Shown here: piece by piece, positions 22,558 to 31,656 of the stretch | Position numbering within the stretch: the first letter of the stretch is position 1 | Layout of the letters: every line of letters begins with the position of its first letter | From: Stachybotrys elegans | Taxonomy: Eukaryota; Ascomycota; Sordariomycetes; Hypocreales; Stachybotryaceae | NCBI GenBank assembly: GCA_020746835.1 | Contig: JAGPNK010000012.1 | Location: 806,001 to 870,000 of the forward strand | Direction: 5' to 3' | DNA: 64,000 nt | Made by a program: the position numbers and the translations under genes | Notes under the pieces: generated by a model | Seen by the model: the letters and a program-made list of their open reading frames with translations, nothing else | Told to the model about the DNA's origin: nothing | Database searches by the model: none

Positions 22558-24239
22558 TTATGCCCCAATCCAAGGCTCATCAAAGCCTCCCACCCACTCC
22601 TCAACCTCCTTCTTGAGCGCGCCAATATCAGCAACCGCCGCACCGTCACCCAGGTGCTCCAAAAACGCCTTCTGCGTCGACGGGTTCTTGACGCCCCTCG
22701 CCGCCGCCGCCTCCTTGGCCTCCTTGTCCACCTTGACGGTGATATCGACACCGCGGTGCACAATGTCGGCGACGCGGCGGAAATCCTCGGCCGTGAAGCC
22801 GCGCGTCGTCATGGCGGGCGTGCCGAGGCGCAGACCACCCGGGCGCAGCGCCGACTTGTCGCCGGGGACCGTGTTCTTGTTGCTCGCGACGCCGCACAGC
22901 TCGAGGACGCGCTCGACGCGCGCGCCGTCGACGCCCGCGGGCTTGAGGTCCATGAGGACGAGGTGGTTGTCGGTGCCGCCCGACACGAGCTTGTGGCCGT
23001 GCGTGTCCGAGAGCTGCGAGGCCAGCGCCTTGGCATTGGAGAGGACGGCGCGCTGGTACTCCTTGAACTGCGGGCTCTGGGCCTGGCGCAGGGCGACGGC
23101 GAGCGCCGTGATGGTGTGGTTGTGCGGGCCGCCCTGGTGTCCCGGGAAGACGGAGGCGTTGATGGGGCCCTCGAGGTCGTACTTTGTCTCCTCGCCCTTC
23201 TTGCTGACGCTGCGGACGCCCTTGCGGAAGAAGATCATGGCGCCGCGGGGCCCGCGCAGCGACTTGTGCGTCGTCGTCGTCACGACGTCTGCGTACTCAA
23301 ACGGCGAGGGGATGACGCCGGCGGCGACGAGGCCCGAGATGTGCGCCATGTCGGCGAGCAGGTAGGCGCCAACCTCATCGGCAATGGCGCGCATGCGCGG
23401 GTAGTCGATGAGGCGCGAGTAGGCCGACGTGCCGGCGACGATGATCTTGGGGCGGTAGAGCAGGGCGTTGGCGCGCAGGGCGTCGTAGTCGATGAGGCCC
23501 GTGGACTCGTCGAGGCGGTAGGGGAAGGTCTCGAAGTACTTGGACACCATGGAGATCTTCTTGTTGGGGATCTGGTAGCCGTGGGAGAGGTGGCCGCCGT
23601 GCGGGAGGTCGAGGCCCATGATGCGCTCGTGGGGCTGCAGGAGGGCCGAGTAGGCGTACAGATTGGCGGGAGAGCCAGAGAGCGCTGCAACTTGTAAGAA
23701 TGTGCAATGGCTATTTCTATGATGGTGGAGGACATACACTGCACGTTGACGCCCCATTTGTCCTCGGTCAGGTCAAAGGCCTGTAGGGCACGCTGCTGGC
23801 ACAGCCTTTCGGCCTCATCGATGTGCTCGTTGCCGCCGTAGTAGCGCGCGCCGGGGTACCCCTCGGAGTACTTATTCTGCATGACGCTGCCGAGAGCGTT
23901 GAGGACGGCCTTGGAGGTGAAGTTTTCCGAGGGGATGAGGTTGATGAAGTGGCGCTGGCGCTTCTCCTCCTGGAGGCAGTCCGTTAGCAACAGAGGCGAT
24001 TCTTGGGATGAATAGGGGCACGTACGCGCTTGAGGATGCCGTAGACCTCGGGGTCATCTTGGGCTAGGTCAGCGCCGAGAAGCTGCGCTGGTGTTAGCAA
24101 TCGAGGGCTGGTGAATGTTGAAGGGTGGCTGTACCTTGGTTTGTTCCGAGGAGAGCGACGAGTAGAGCCTTGCTGCCGGTGCGGCAATGGGAGACCGCAG
24201 GCCGCGGCAGGCCTGGCTGAGAGTGCGTGTGCTGGCCAT
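22558..24239 (-). CDS. Serine hydroxymethyltransferase, mitochondrial, 506 aa, four exons
   Basis: Exons 24239-24135, 24082-24026, 23969-23738, 23684-22558. The first exon is a presequence ([20 protein letters not shown]) followed by [11 protein letters not shown], which points to the matrix. The enzyme converts serine and tetrahydrofolate to glycine and methylene-tetrahydrofolate, linking directly to glycine cleavage. Family motifs: [40 protein letters not shown] (restored by the third splice), [11 protein letters not shown], and the PLP lysine (about Lys272) in [15 protein letters not shown]. The third intron uses GTATGT...TTGCAG. Divergent from gcvT with 424 bp between start codons. This is the yeast SHM1-type enzyme by its presequence. 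Confidence 0.95.
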
Positions 24240-24372
24240 GGCGATGGATTGACTGCTGTTCGTGATGACGATGTTCTGCAGCTTTCTTGGTGTTTACCAA
24301 CAAGACCAATTATCCAACAGGCAGCGCCGACAACCGGTCCGCCAATTCGCCTCTTCTTCCCGGCTTATCGCT

Positions 24373-24411
24373 TGACTCGGTGACTTCCAGGTACTGCCTG
24401 TGACTCGGTGA
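24373..24411. promoter_or_regulatory. Paired TGACTCGGTGA sites in the SHMT/gcvT divergent promoter
   Basis: Perfect copies at 24373-24383 and 24401-24411, between the divergent start codons at 24239 and 24664. They can serve both genes. Same 11-mer as upstream of gcvP. Confidence 0.7.
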
Positions 24412-24663
24412 CGTCTGTTGCGCAACCCCCCCAAAAGGCGCCCGTGGAACCCACTGCCGGCCGGGCCCACCCACTAAAGATGCCCCCACTCCACTGCATA
24501 TAGGCGGTTGCACCGAGTTTCCAGGGCCCTTGATACGGGACGATATGCGACGTCGACTTGCAAACCGCCGCTTTCGTCCTCGTCCATCTTCATCCAACTT
24601 GCCTCTCCTCCATCACAATCATCACACTCCTCCCAATCAATCAGTCAGATAATAACACTCAAA

Positions 24664-25965
24664 ATGAGGCAATCCGCATTGAGGGCTTCCTCCTCCCTCC
24701 GCCAGGCGGCAGCACGCCCGTCCGCCGCCCGCCTCCAACCTCTCCTCCTCGCCCAGCATCGCCACGCCTCCTCTGATGCCGGCGCAGAGCTCAACAAGAC
24801 GCCGCTGTACGACTTCCACCTCGCCAGCGGCGCCAAGCTCGTCCCCTTTGCCGGCTACCACATGCCCATCAGCTACGCCTCCCTCTCCCACGCCCAGTCC
24901 CACCACTTCACCCGCAACAACGCCTCGCTCTTCGACGTGAGCCACATGGTCCAGCACCTCTTCCGCGGGCCCGCCGCCGCCGCCTTCCTCGAGACCGTCA
25001 CACCCTCGGGCTTTAAGGACCAGCCCGCCATGCAGGGCAAGCTGACGACCTTCCTGTGGCCCGGCACCGGGGGCATCGTCGACGACTCCATCGTCACGAG
25101 GCTCGCCGAGGACGAGTTCTACGTCGTCACAAACGGCGCCTGCCTCGACAAGGACACCAAGTACTTTGACGAGGAGCTCGGCAAGTTTGGCGGCCAGGTC
25201 GAGTGGTCCCGCCTCGACAACTCGGGCCTGCTCGCCCTCCAGGGCCCCAAGAGCGCCGAGATCCTCGCCGGCCTCGTCGACGTCGACCTCGCCACGCTCT
25301 ACTTTGGCAGCGCCGTCCTCGCCAACCTCAAGGTCAGCACCGGCGACACCGTCCCCGTCCTCATCAGCCGCGGAGGCTACACGGGCGAGGACGGCTTCGA
25401 GCTCTCCTTCAACGCCGCCATGGGCGCCGCCCCCGAGATGACGGCCCTGGCCGCCGAGGCCCTCCTCACCTCTGCCGGCCAGGACCGCCTGCAGCTCGCA
25501 GGTCTGGGCGCCCGCGACTCGCTCCGCCTCGAGGCCGGCATGTGCCTCTACGGCCACGACCTCGACGACACCACCACCCCCGTCGAGGCCGCCCTCAGCT
25601 GGGTCATCCCCAAGGAGCGCCGCGAGCAGGGCGGCTTCCACGGAGCCGACGTCATCCTCGCCCAGCTCACCCCCAAGAGCAAGGGAGGCACCGGCGTCAC
25701 CCGCCGCCGCGTCGGCATCGTCGTCAAGGGTGCCCCGGCCCGCGAGGGCGCCGACATTGTCAAGGACGGCGAGGTCATTGGCACCGTCACCAGTGGCTCG
25801 CCCAGCCCCACGCTCGGCAAGAACATCGCCATGGGCTACGTCAAGGACGGGCTGCACAAGTCGGGAACCGAGCTCGAGGTCGTGGTCCGCGGCAAGGCCA
25901 GGAAGGGAACGGTTACCAAGATGCCCTTTGTGCCGACCAAGTACTGGAAGCAGTTGCTGCCATAG
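24664..25965 (+). CDS. gcvT: Aminomethyltransferase, T protein of the glycine cleavage system, 433 aa
   Basis: Single exon, ATG at 24664. The presequence MRQSALRASSSLRQAAARPS is Arg/Ser/Ala-rich, as for mitochondrial import. The T protein releases ammonia from the H-protein-bound aminomethyl arm and makes methylene-tetrahydrofolate. Motifs: TPLYDFHLASGAKLVPFAGY, SLFDVSHM, the folate-site region LSRGGYTGEDGFELSF as ISRGGYTGEDGFELSF, GLGARDSLRLEAGMCLYGHD and YVKDGLHKSGTELEVVVRGK near the end. Length is normal. Very high GC at third positions, like gcvP and SHMT, suggests strong expression. Confidence 0.96.
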   Translation: MRQSALRASSSLRQAAARPSAARLQPLLLAQHRHASSDAGAELNKTPLYDFHLASGAKLVPFAGYHMPISYASLSHAQSHHFTRNNASLFDVSHMVQHLFRGPAAAAFLETVTPSGFKDQPAMQGKLTTFLWPGTGGIVDDSIVTRLAEDEFYVVTNGACLDKDTKYFDEELGKFGGQVEWSRLDNSGLLALQGPKSAEILAGLVDVDLATLYFGSAVLANLKVSTGDTVPVLISRGGYTGEDGFELSFNAAMGAAPEMTALAAEALLTSAGQDRLQLAGLGARDSLRLEAGMCLYGHDLDDTTTPVEAALSWVIPKERREQGGFHGADVILAQLTPKSKGGTGVTRRRVGIVVKGAPAREGADIVKDGEVIGTVTSGSPSPTLGKNIAMGYVKDGLHKSGTELEVVVRGKARKGTVTKMPFVPTKYWKQLLP

Positions 25966-26307
25966 GCACTGGGTTCTTATCTTGTCTATTTTTTGTTTGT
26001 AGTTGAGCGTTGTCTTACGGGTATCAAATCATGCGCAATGGAAGCGTCTTGTCATGTATAAAGGCACAGCTAGGCTTTTATAGACCACGCCTACGGTTCA
26101 CGAACAGCTTTCCCACGTGATGATATTGATGCTACTTCTAAACAGATTCGACATCGATATACATCAATACCGGTACGCCCTTTGCAACATCCATCATGTT
26201 GCTGCAAAATTCCCAAGACAAGACAAAGATACGGCATCAGACGCGGCTAGTCGTGCGAAATCTTCGTTGAGGAAGACTATCCATCGCACGCCGGCCGGGT
26301 GGATCCG
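25966..26307. other. Intergenic between gcvT and the Myb gene stops
   Basis: About 340 bp between convergent genes, holding their 3' regions only. Confidence 0.5.
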
Positions 26308-27728
26308 TCAAACCTGATGATGGTGATGATAGTGGTGGTGGTGGTAGTGATAATGATGATGGTGGTGGTAGTGGTGGTGCGTGACGTGCCGGAACTCTTG
26401 ACGCGCCGGCTGCTCGGCAAACGGCTGCTCGGCTGCCGCTACGGGTCCGAAGCCCTGGGCGTCCTGGGCTTCGTCGGCGATGCCGGGCAGCTGCTGGTCG
26501 GGGCGCGACGTCATCTCGGCAGAGAGCTCCAGCGCGCGAAAGTCGACCGAGGTGGCGGGGGGATCCGTGTTGTTTTCCTGGTGCGGCTGCATCGGCATCG
26601 GCATGCCTGCCTGCTGAGCTCCGGTCGAGGTGGGCTGCTGGTGCTCCAGCAAGGGACCAGGTGGCATGGCTGACAGGCCGTTGCTGCGGTCTTCCCAGGA
26701 TGGCTCCAGATCCCATGCTTCCATTCCGCCGACCATGTGCAGGTCTGCGTCTGGCATGTCCTCCAGATCGGGGACGCTGGTGAGGGAAGCAACGTGGGCG
26801 GAGTCCACGGGTGGGCCAGCATTCCACGCGCCATCTAGAGAGATGTGGGCAGAATAATCCAAGGGATTGGTCGAGGAGATCATGTTGCCGGCCCCTCCGA
26901 TCAGACTGGCGCTGTCATTGACAACAATCGTTCCCTGGTCTGCCTGATTGGTGGAGCTTGTCGTGGCAGCATCTAGTGCGTCACCGAGACGAGACACAGG
27001 AGGCGATTGCGATTGGCCCGCGTCATTATCCGATGCTGGCTGCACGCTGGCAGGCGACGTCTGTTGCTCAGCCGTCGTGGGCTTGGCGGCAGCCGCCTGC
27101 TTGGACAAGCAGCGCCATCGATTCCGGCAAGTCAGGGGCGGGCGACCAGGCAGCTTCAAGGCGACGGCAGCCCAGCGATGGCCCAGGTCGTTGACGCTCT
27201 CGCGCAGGATTTGGTCTTCCTCGGGCGTCCAGCCAGAGAGGCGGTTCTTGGCCAATGGGCCGAGGATATCGACGTAGCGCTTGGAGCACTGGTCGTCCTT
27301 TCGGCCCGGGATGAGATCGGCTATTTGTTTCCAGGCCGGGCCGAGGCGAGAGTAGGCTTCGAGAAGGATGCGGTCTTCGTCCTCAGTCCAGCGTCCCTTT
27401 CGAAGAGAAGGGTCGAGCGAGTGAAACCAGCGTTTGCGGCAGTCCTACGACGGGGGATGTACGGGTTAGACATGGTACGTCATCTGATGGGAGGGTTGGA
27501 GGGTTGGTTCCTGACCTTGGCGGTGCGGCCGGGGATGCCTTGCGCGATTTCGGTCCATCTGCCCTCGGAGCCCCTGGCGTGGCCGTACTGGGCGATGCGG
27601 TTCCTGAGCGACTGGTCTTCCCATGGTGTCCAATTCCGGCGAGTCCTCCTCGCGGTGGTGCCGTTAGCTCCGCCTTCAGTTGATGCAGGCGGTGTGATGA
27701 TGGAAATGGGTGACTGCTCCGTGGACAT
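26308..27728 (-). CDS. Three-repeat Myb transcription factor, Bas1-like, 449 aa, two exons, His-rich tail
   Basis: Exon 1 27728-27516, intron with CTAAC branch site and CGTAG acceptor, exon 2 27444-26308. Three tandem Myb (SANT) repeats span residues about 28-190: first repeat RRNWTPWEDQSLRNRI...PGRTAKDCRKRWFHSLDP; second LRKGRWTEDEDRILLEAY...PGRKDDQCSKRYVDILGP; third LSGWTPEEDQILRESV...RPPLTCRNRWRCLSK. The order of motifs, in particular DCRKRWFHSLDP, DQCSKRY and LTCRNRWR, resembles yeast Bas1, which binds TGACTC and controls purine, histidine and glycine-cleavage genes with a partner. The rest is low-complexity and acidic, and ends in 26 residues of which most are His. It neighbours the glycine-cleavage genes, so regulation of them is a fair inference. 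A single TGACTCG lies 134 bp upstream of its ATG. Confidence 0.85.
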
Positions 27729-28140
27729 TCCCCGAGACGAGGGGGTCCGGCTCAGCAGCTAGCCGGACAGCAGAGGCGGTTGGCCTTAGGAGCGCGCGGG
27801 TCCTCTGTCGGGCGAGGTATGCATGGGGTTTGAGGCTGCGATGCGAGGTTGGAGATGCAGACGAGTCAAAGTGGGATGGTGCGGGATGGAGTGGAATGTA
27901 TCCATTGCGGGCGGCCTTTCTTCGGAGCGGGGAGATAAGCTGATATCACCTATTAGTACTAGCGTGGAAATTGCGAGCCCTACCTCCGTATTACAGCAAG
28001 GGAAAGGATAAGAGTATGAATAAACCAATAAAAAGAAATACCAGAATCAAGGCAAAAAATAAATGAATAAATAATAAAAAATACAAACAATTTTTCATAA
28101 TGCTTGAAATAGATAGCCAGAGCAAAATGAGAGGCAAAAA
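27729..28140. promoter_or_regulatory. Promoter region of the Myb gene with one TGACTCG site
   Basis: CGAGTCA at 27862-27868 is TGACTCG in the gene's direction, i.e. the first seven bases of the motif found in the glycine-cleavage promoters. The remaining 28000-28100 is A-rich. No gene seen. Confidence 0.35.
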
Positions 28141-28225
28141 GCTCAGACCGAGATTCGAACTCAGGTTATTCGGAATTTCGAAGTATCTTCAAAACCGAAT
28201 GTGATAACCACTACACTATCCAAGC
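28141..28225 (-). tRNA. tRNA-Gln (anticodon TTG) with a 14-nt intron
   Basis: On the minus strand the 5' arm GCTTGGA pairs with TCTGAGC at the 3' end (seven pairs, two G-T). The D arm is GTGTAGTGGTTATCAC, the anticodon stem is TTCGG with CCGAA, loop TTTTGA with anticodon TTG, and the T arm is CTGAGTTCGAATCTCGG. An extra 14 bases sit between position 37 and the 3' half of the anticodon stem, the normal place of tRNA introns. The CCA end is not encoded, as usual in eukaryotes. Confidence 0.85.
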
Positions 28226-28979
28226 GATAAGTGGTGGCCATCATCATCATATTTCGTCCTATGGAGGGTTCCGGGTAGGTGAGCATCTACGCATTCAACC
28301 CCGTCTGTGATCTCACACCTTCAACATATTAACGTAGAGATATCGCTTCATGCTGACGAGGAAAATACCATCACCATTAATCAACCCTCCCAGCGCTTTT
28401 ATTCGCCTCCGGGTAGGCACTCACCAGTCAACAGTGGATCAAGCCAATACCAAGCACAAGCCATCAAGGTGCTCAACTTGCTCCATCTTATTCTGTTTTG
28501 ACCACCGTCTGGAAACCTTTCTCAGGTCCAGCGTCTGTCTTGAATACGGATTCAGTCTTTCTGTTCTAGCATTGTGATAGTAGACACACCAAAGGAACAC
28601 GCCTTCAGCAACACCATTATTCCGCACAGCTGCCAGTCCTATCCTCAAAGCCTCACGACGCTTCCGCCTCATTTACGATCCGCCGTTCTTGGCATGAGGG
28701 CCTTGATGGCCTCCCTGCTCTGGGCGCCACACTTCCTCTCCGAGCTGACTGCCTCTTTCAGTGAGCAGATTATGCCCGCCTTCTCTGCCCAGAGGTCTAG
28801 CACAAGCCACGGATCCTGCCAAGAAACATGGATATTAGACTCCATCTAGCTCACCACTTATAAAGTGCTCGACATGCACGTCCCCGCCGCCTCTGTTCTC
28901 TGCACCTCGCTCTGCCCTCCACCTCTCGGTCTCTTGTCAATCTCTGAACCGCCTTCCATCTCACGTCAACTCGCCCAAG
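28226..28979. other. Intergenic and 5' leader of the GPI-anchored repeat protein gene
   Basis: No supported gene. From about 28870 to 28975 the + strand is C/T-rich, as in many fungal 5' leaders, and leads into the ATG at 28980. Confidence 0.5.
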
Positions 28980-29590
28980 ATGAAGACCTTCAGCCTTCTC
29001 GCCCTGGCTGGTGTTGTAGCCGTCGTCGCCGCACAAGATCCTGGCCCAAGCCCTACCCAGTCGATTGGGTGTGAGCCTCACGGCGACCACTGGCACTGTG
29101 AGGGCCCACGAGAGACGGATGCCTCCGAGCACGACCATGATCATGACCATGAGGATGACCACGACCACGAGGATGACGACCACGAGACCGGCTCCATCAC
29201 CTCTGGCATCGATATCAGCGTAACTCTGGAGCCTTCACCAACCGAGAGCATCGGATGTGAACCCCACGGAGACCACTGGCACTGCGATGGCCCCCGCGAG
29301 ACCGACGCTTCGGCCGCCCAAGTCTCCCTCGAGCCTTCTCCCACTGAGAGTGTCGGCTGCGAGCCTCACGGTGATCACTGGTCAGCAAGCCACGTCTTTC
29401 ATCTGTGCTTCACACTAACATCTATTCCAGGCACTGCGATGGCCCCGCTGTTACGAGTAGCCAAACCACAGAGGCGCCGGCCGACGAGACTTCTCCCGCA
29501 CCCGCCGACCCCGACAGCGCAGCCAGCCGTTTCGGCCTCGCTACTGGCCTCGCCGTCTTCGGTGCCCTCCTTGCTGCTCTGGTCAACTAA
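28980..29590 (+). CDS. GPI-anchored cell-surface protein with CEPHGDHWHC repeats, 186 aa, two exons
   Basis: Exon 1 28980-29380, intron 29381-29430 (GTCAGC...TTCCAG), exon 2 29431-29590. It starts with a signal peptide (MKTFSLLALAGVVAVVAAQ) and ends with a small-residue omega region and a hydrophobic tail (FGLATGLAVFGALLAALVN), so it should be GPI-anchored. Three copies of SPTxSxGCEPHGDHWHCxGP make the body; the last one is split by the intron and restored by splicing. Between copies 1 and 2 lies a His/Asp/Glu-only run of about 20 residues (from EHDHDHDHED). Cys, His and Asp in this density suggest binding of zinc or another metal at the cell wall. I know similar repeats from uncharacterised fungal wall proteins; the function is inference. 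Confidence 0.8.
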
Positions 29591-29849
29591 TGCGCCATAC
29601 TTCCGTTGAAATCATTAGTGACAAGGGAGGATAAATGTTGATAAAAGCTGATATGTGTAAGTAGGAGATAGACATACTACATAATTCTTTTAATTTTCCT
29701 CAGGCCAGTCGGAGTTGGCAGACGCCACGCAAGGGCCCCAGCAAGGTGAAGGAGAAGTACTTTCAACAACGGACTGGGTTTCCCAGTGATATAAAGCCAA
29801 TGTCGCATTGATTCGACTGCAATACACTATCGATGATTTCCTTGCTTGG

Positions 29850-30775
29850 TCACTTCTCCGGGTACCCCTGCAGGCCAAGAGCCAAGAACCTTGTAGTCTC
29901 GAGATCATTTTTCTTCTCCTTCAACTCTTCAATGTCCCAATTACACCAAACCAACTTGCCCTTTAGGAAGGCGGCATCTGCAGTAGCAGCCCACACAGTG
30001 AAACCCGCTGGCAGCATGACTTGTAAACAGGCTGTGTCAGTACCATTCTATGCGTAGGGTGGGTTCGAAACTCACTATCATCATATGGCAGGATGACGCC
30101 GGCCTTGATGGTCGTCTGCTGCATCTCTGTCACGATGACGCCTGGATGAATGTTGATAACTTGCAGGTCTGGGTTTTCGGCCTGCACGTATTCGAAAAAC
30201 TTGGCGGCTCCGAGCTTGGAGGTGCCATACGCCGCCATACCAGGCATGAAGGGCAAATGGGCAACGCCTGTACTGAAGTTAATCAGGACAGCCTTGGCAT
30301 TAGCGTGCTGCAAGAATGCCTTAGTTACTATGATGCTGCCCTTGACATTGACCTCATAGGTGCGCCACAGTGTATCAAGCTGGGTGTCCTTGATTGAAGC
30401 AAGGTCTGGCTGATAGCCTGCATTGTTAACCAGGACATCGATTTTGCCGAAATGTCTGGCGATGTGGGAGAAGTGGTCCTCAATTGCAGCCTGGTCCGTA
30501 ACGTCCGCAACTCCGGCATAGACCCTGAGCCTCGGGAATCTGGATTGTAGCTCAGTCGTCGTGGCATCCAATATGTGTTTTCTCCGACCAAGGATAGCGA
30601 TACACGGTGCACCAGCTATTGCGAAGGCTTCTGCAACAGCTTTACCAATGCCAATGCCTCCACCAGTGACCACAACCACCTTATGATTGGCAGAGAGCTG
30701 GGGACTGGTAGGGTCAATGGCGGGATACGGGGCATTGTGCCAGATCGAAAAAGGAGAGGGAAATGGTGCAATCAT
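29850..30775 (-). CDS. Short-chain dehydrogenase/reductase, 289 aa, two exons
   Basis: Exons 30775-30076 and 30019-29850; splicing replaces a short dead-end tail by LPAGFTVWAATADAAFL and KGKLVWCNWDIEELK, the usual C-terminus of this fungal SDR group. Rossmann motif VTGGGIGIGKAVAE, NNAG in VLVNNAGYQPD, catalytic Ser in NFSTGVAH and YGTSKLGAAKFF (YxxxK). Such enzymes oxidise or reduce an alcohol/ketone with NAD(P). Other genes with small-molecule roles follow over the next 11 kb. The ATG at 30775 is the first in frame. Confidence 0.88.
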
Positions 30776-31656
30776 TTTGGTCGTAGATATTTCCAAACGT
30801 ATTGCTGGGAATCTGTGCTGGGGATATTAAACTGAATGTGTATACTGCGTTATCTTCACACGGATTCCTCAGGCGGCAAGGCACAGGCTTCTTATAGTAT
30901 TCAGATATGCTTGTGTAATTTGTATAAAGTAATATCAACGCTGGATTGGTAACGCACTCGACCCGATCCAGTCATCTGTGGTAAATGCACATCCTCATGA
31001 ATTTGTCACGCATTATAGCGTTCAAAATGTCTGGTAAACAATATCACTCGTGGTGGCTTGCCCTGCATGCTGACGAGCCTGCTGGCCGTCTGAACTAGCC
31101 GATGTCGTCCAATGTCTAACATTGAATAATTAATAGCGACGCCGGACTAGAGGGCTGATTGCTAATGCTCTGGGATAAGTTCGACATGGCTACAGAAGCC
31201 ACGGTGGCTCTATGGACTGGGCTAAAAGGGGAACCATGTTGGAGCAAACCCCTACGCATTCCATTACTCAGTCGGAAAAATGAGTCAAGATGCCGAGTGG
31301 AGCTCAGGAGAGTGCAGGTGAAGGGACTCTACATGCCGTGATGCTTAGTATTCCTGTTGGTACAAACCAATGAATTCTGCTATTATGCGCAGGTCATTGT
31401 CAGAGCGAGCTGTGTGATGATGCATCCTGCAACTACATCGAAATTTCCCTTCATTCTGCCCGCCAATGTAGGGGTTGACACACAAGGAGGTTCGTATTTG
31501 CATCGAATTCATGTCGTGGTATGATTAGTAATGCAGCGCATTGCTAAGTGAGAGCTGCAACGTAACTACACTTCGTACTATCACCCTTCAATCGGCGCTT
31601 TCCGATAAGTTATTCCACCGACAAGACACTTGCCACGACATATCATAGACAGTATC
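30776..31656. other. Divergent promoter region, SDR and bZIP genes
   Basis: 880 bp between the two start codons, AT-rich, without a gene. A shared control region is possible for the divergent pair. Confidence 0.4.

Noticed and set aside
22654..25857. Long antisense frames opposite SHMT (347 codons) and gcvT (406 codons)
   Set aside because: Same GC-bias effect; the sense genes are certain.
29381..29609. Unspliced reading of the GPI-anchored gene past the donor (209 aa version)
   Set aside because: Splicing at GTCAGC...TTCCAG restores the third repeat and gives a proper GPI tail, whereas the unspliced tail is Pro/Arg-rich and lacks it.
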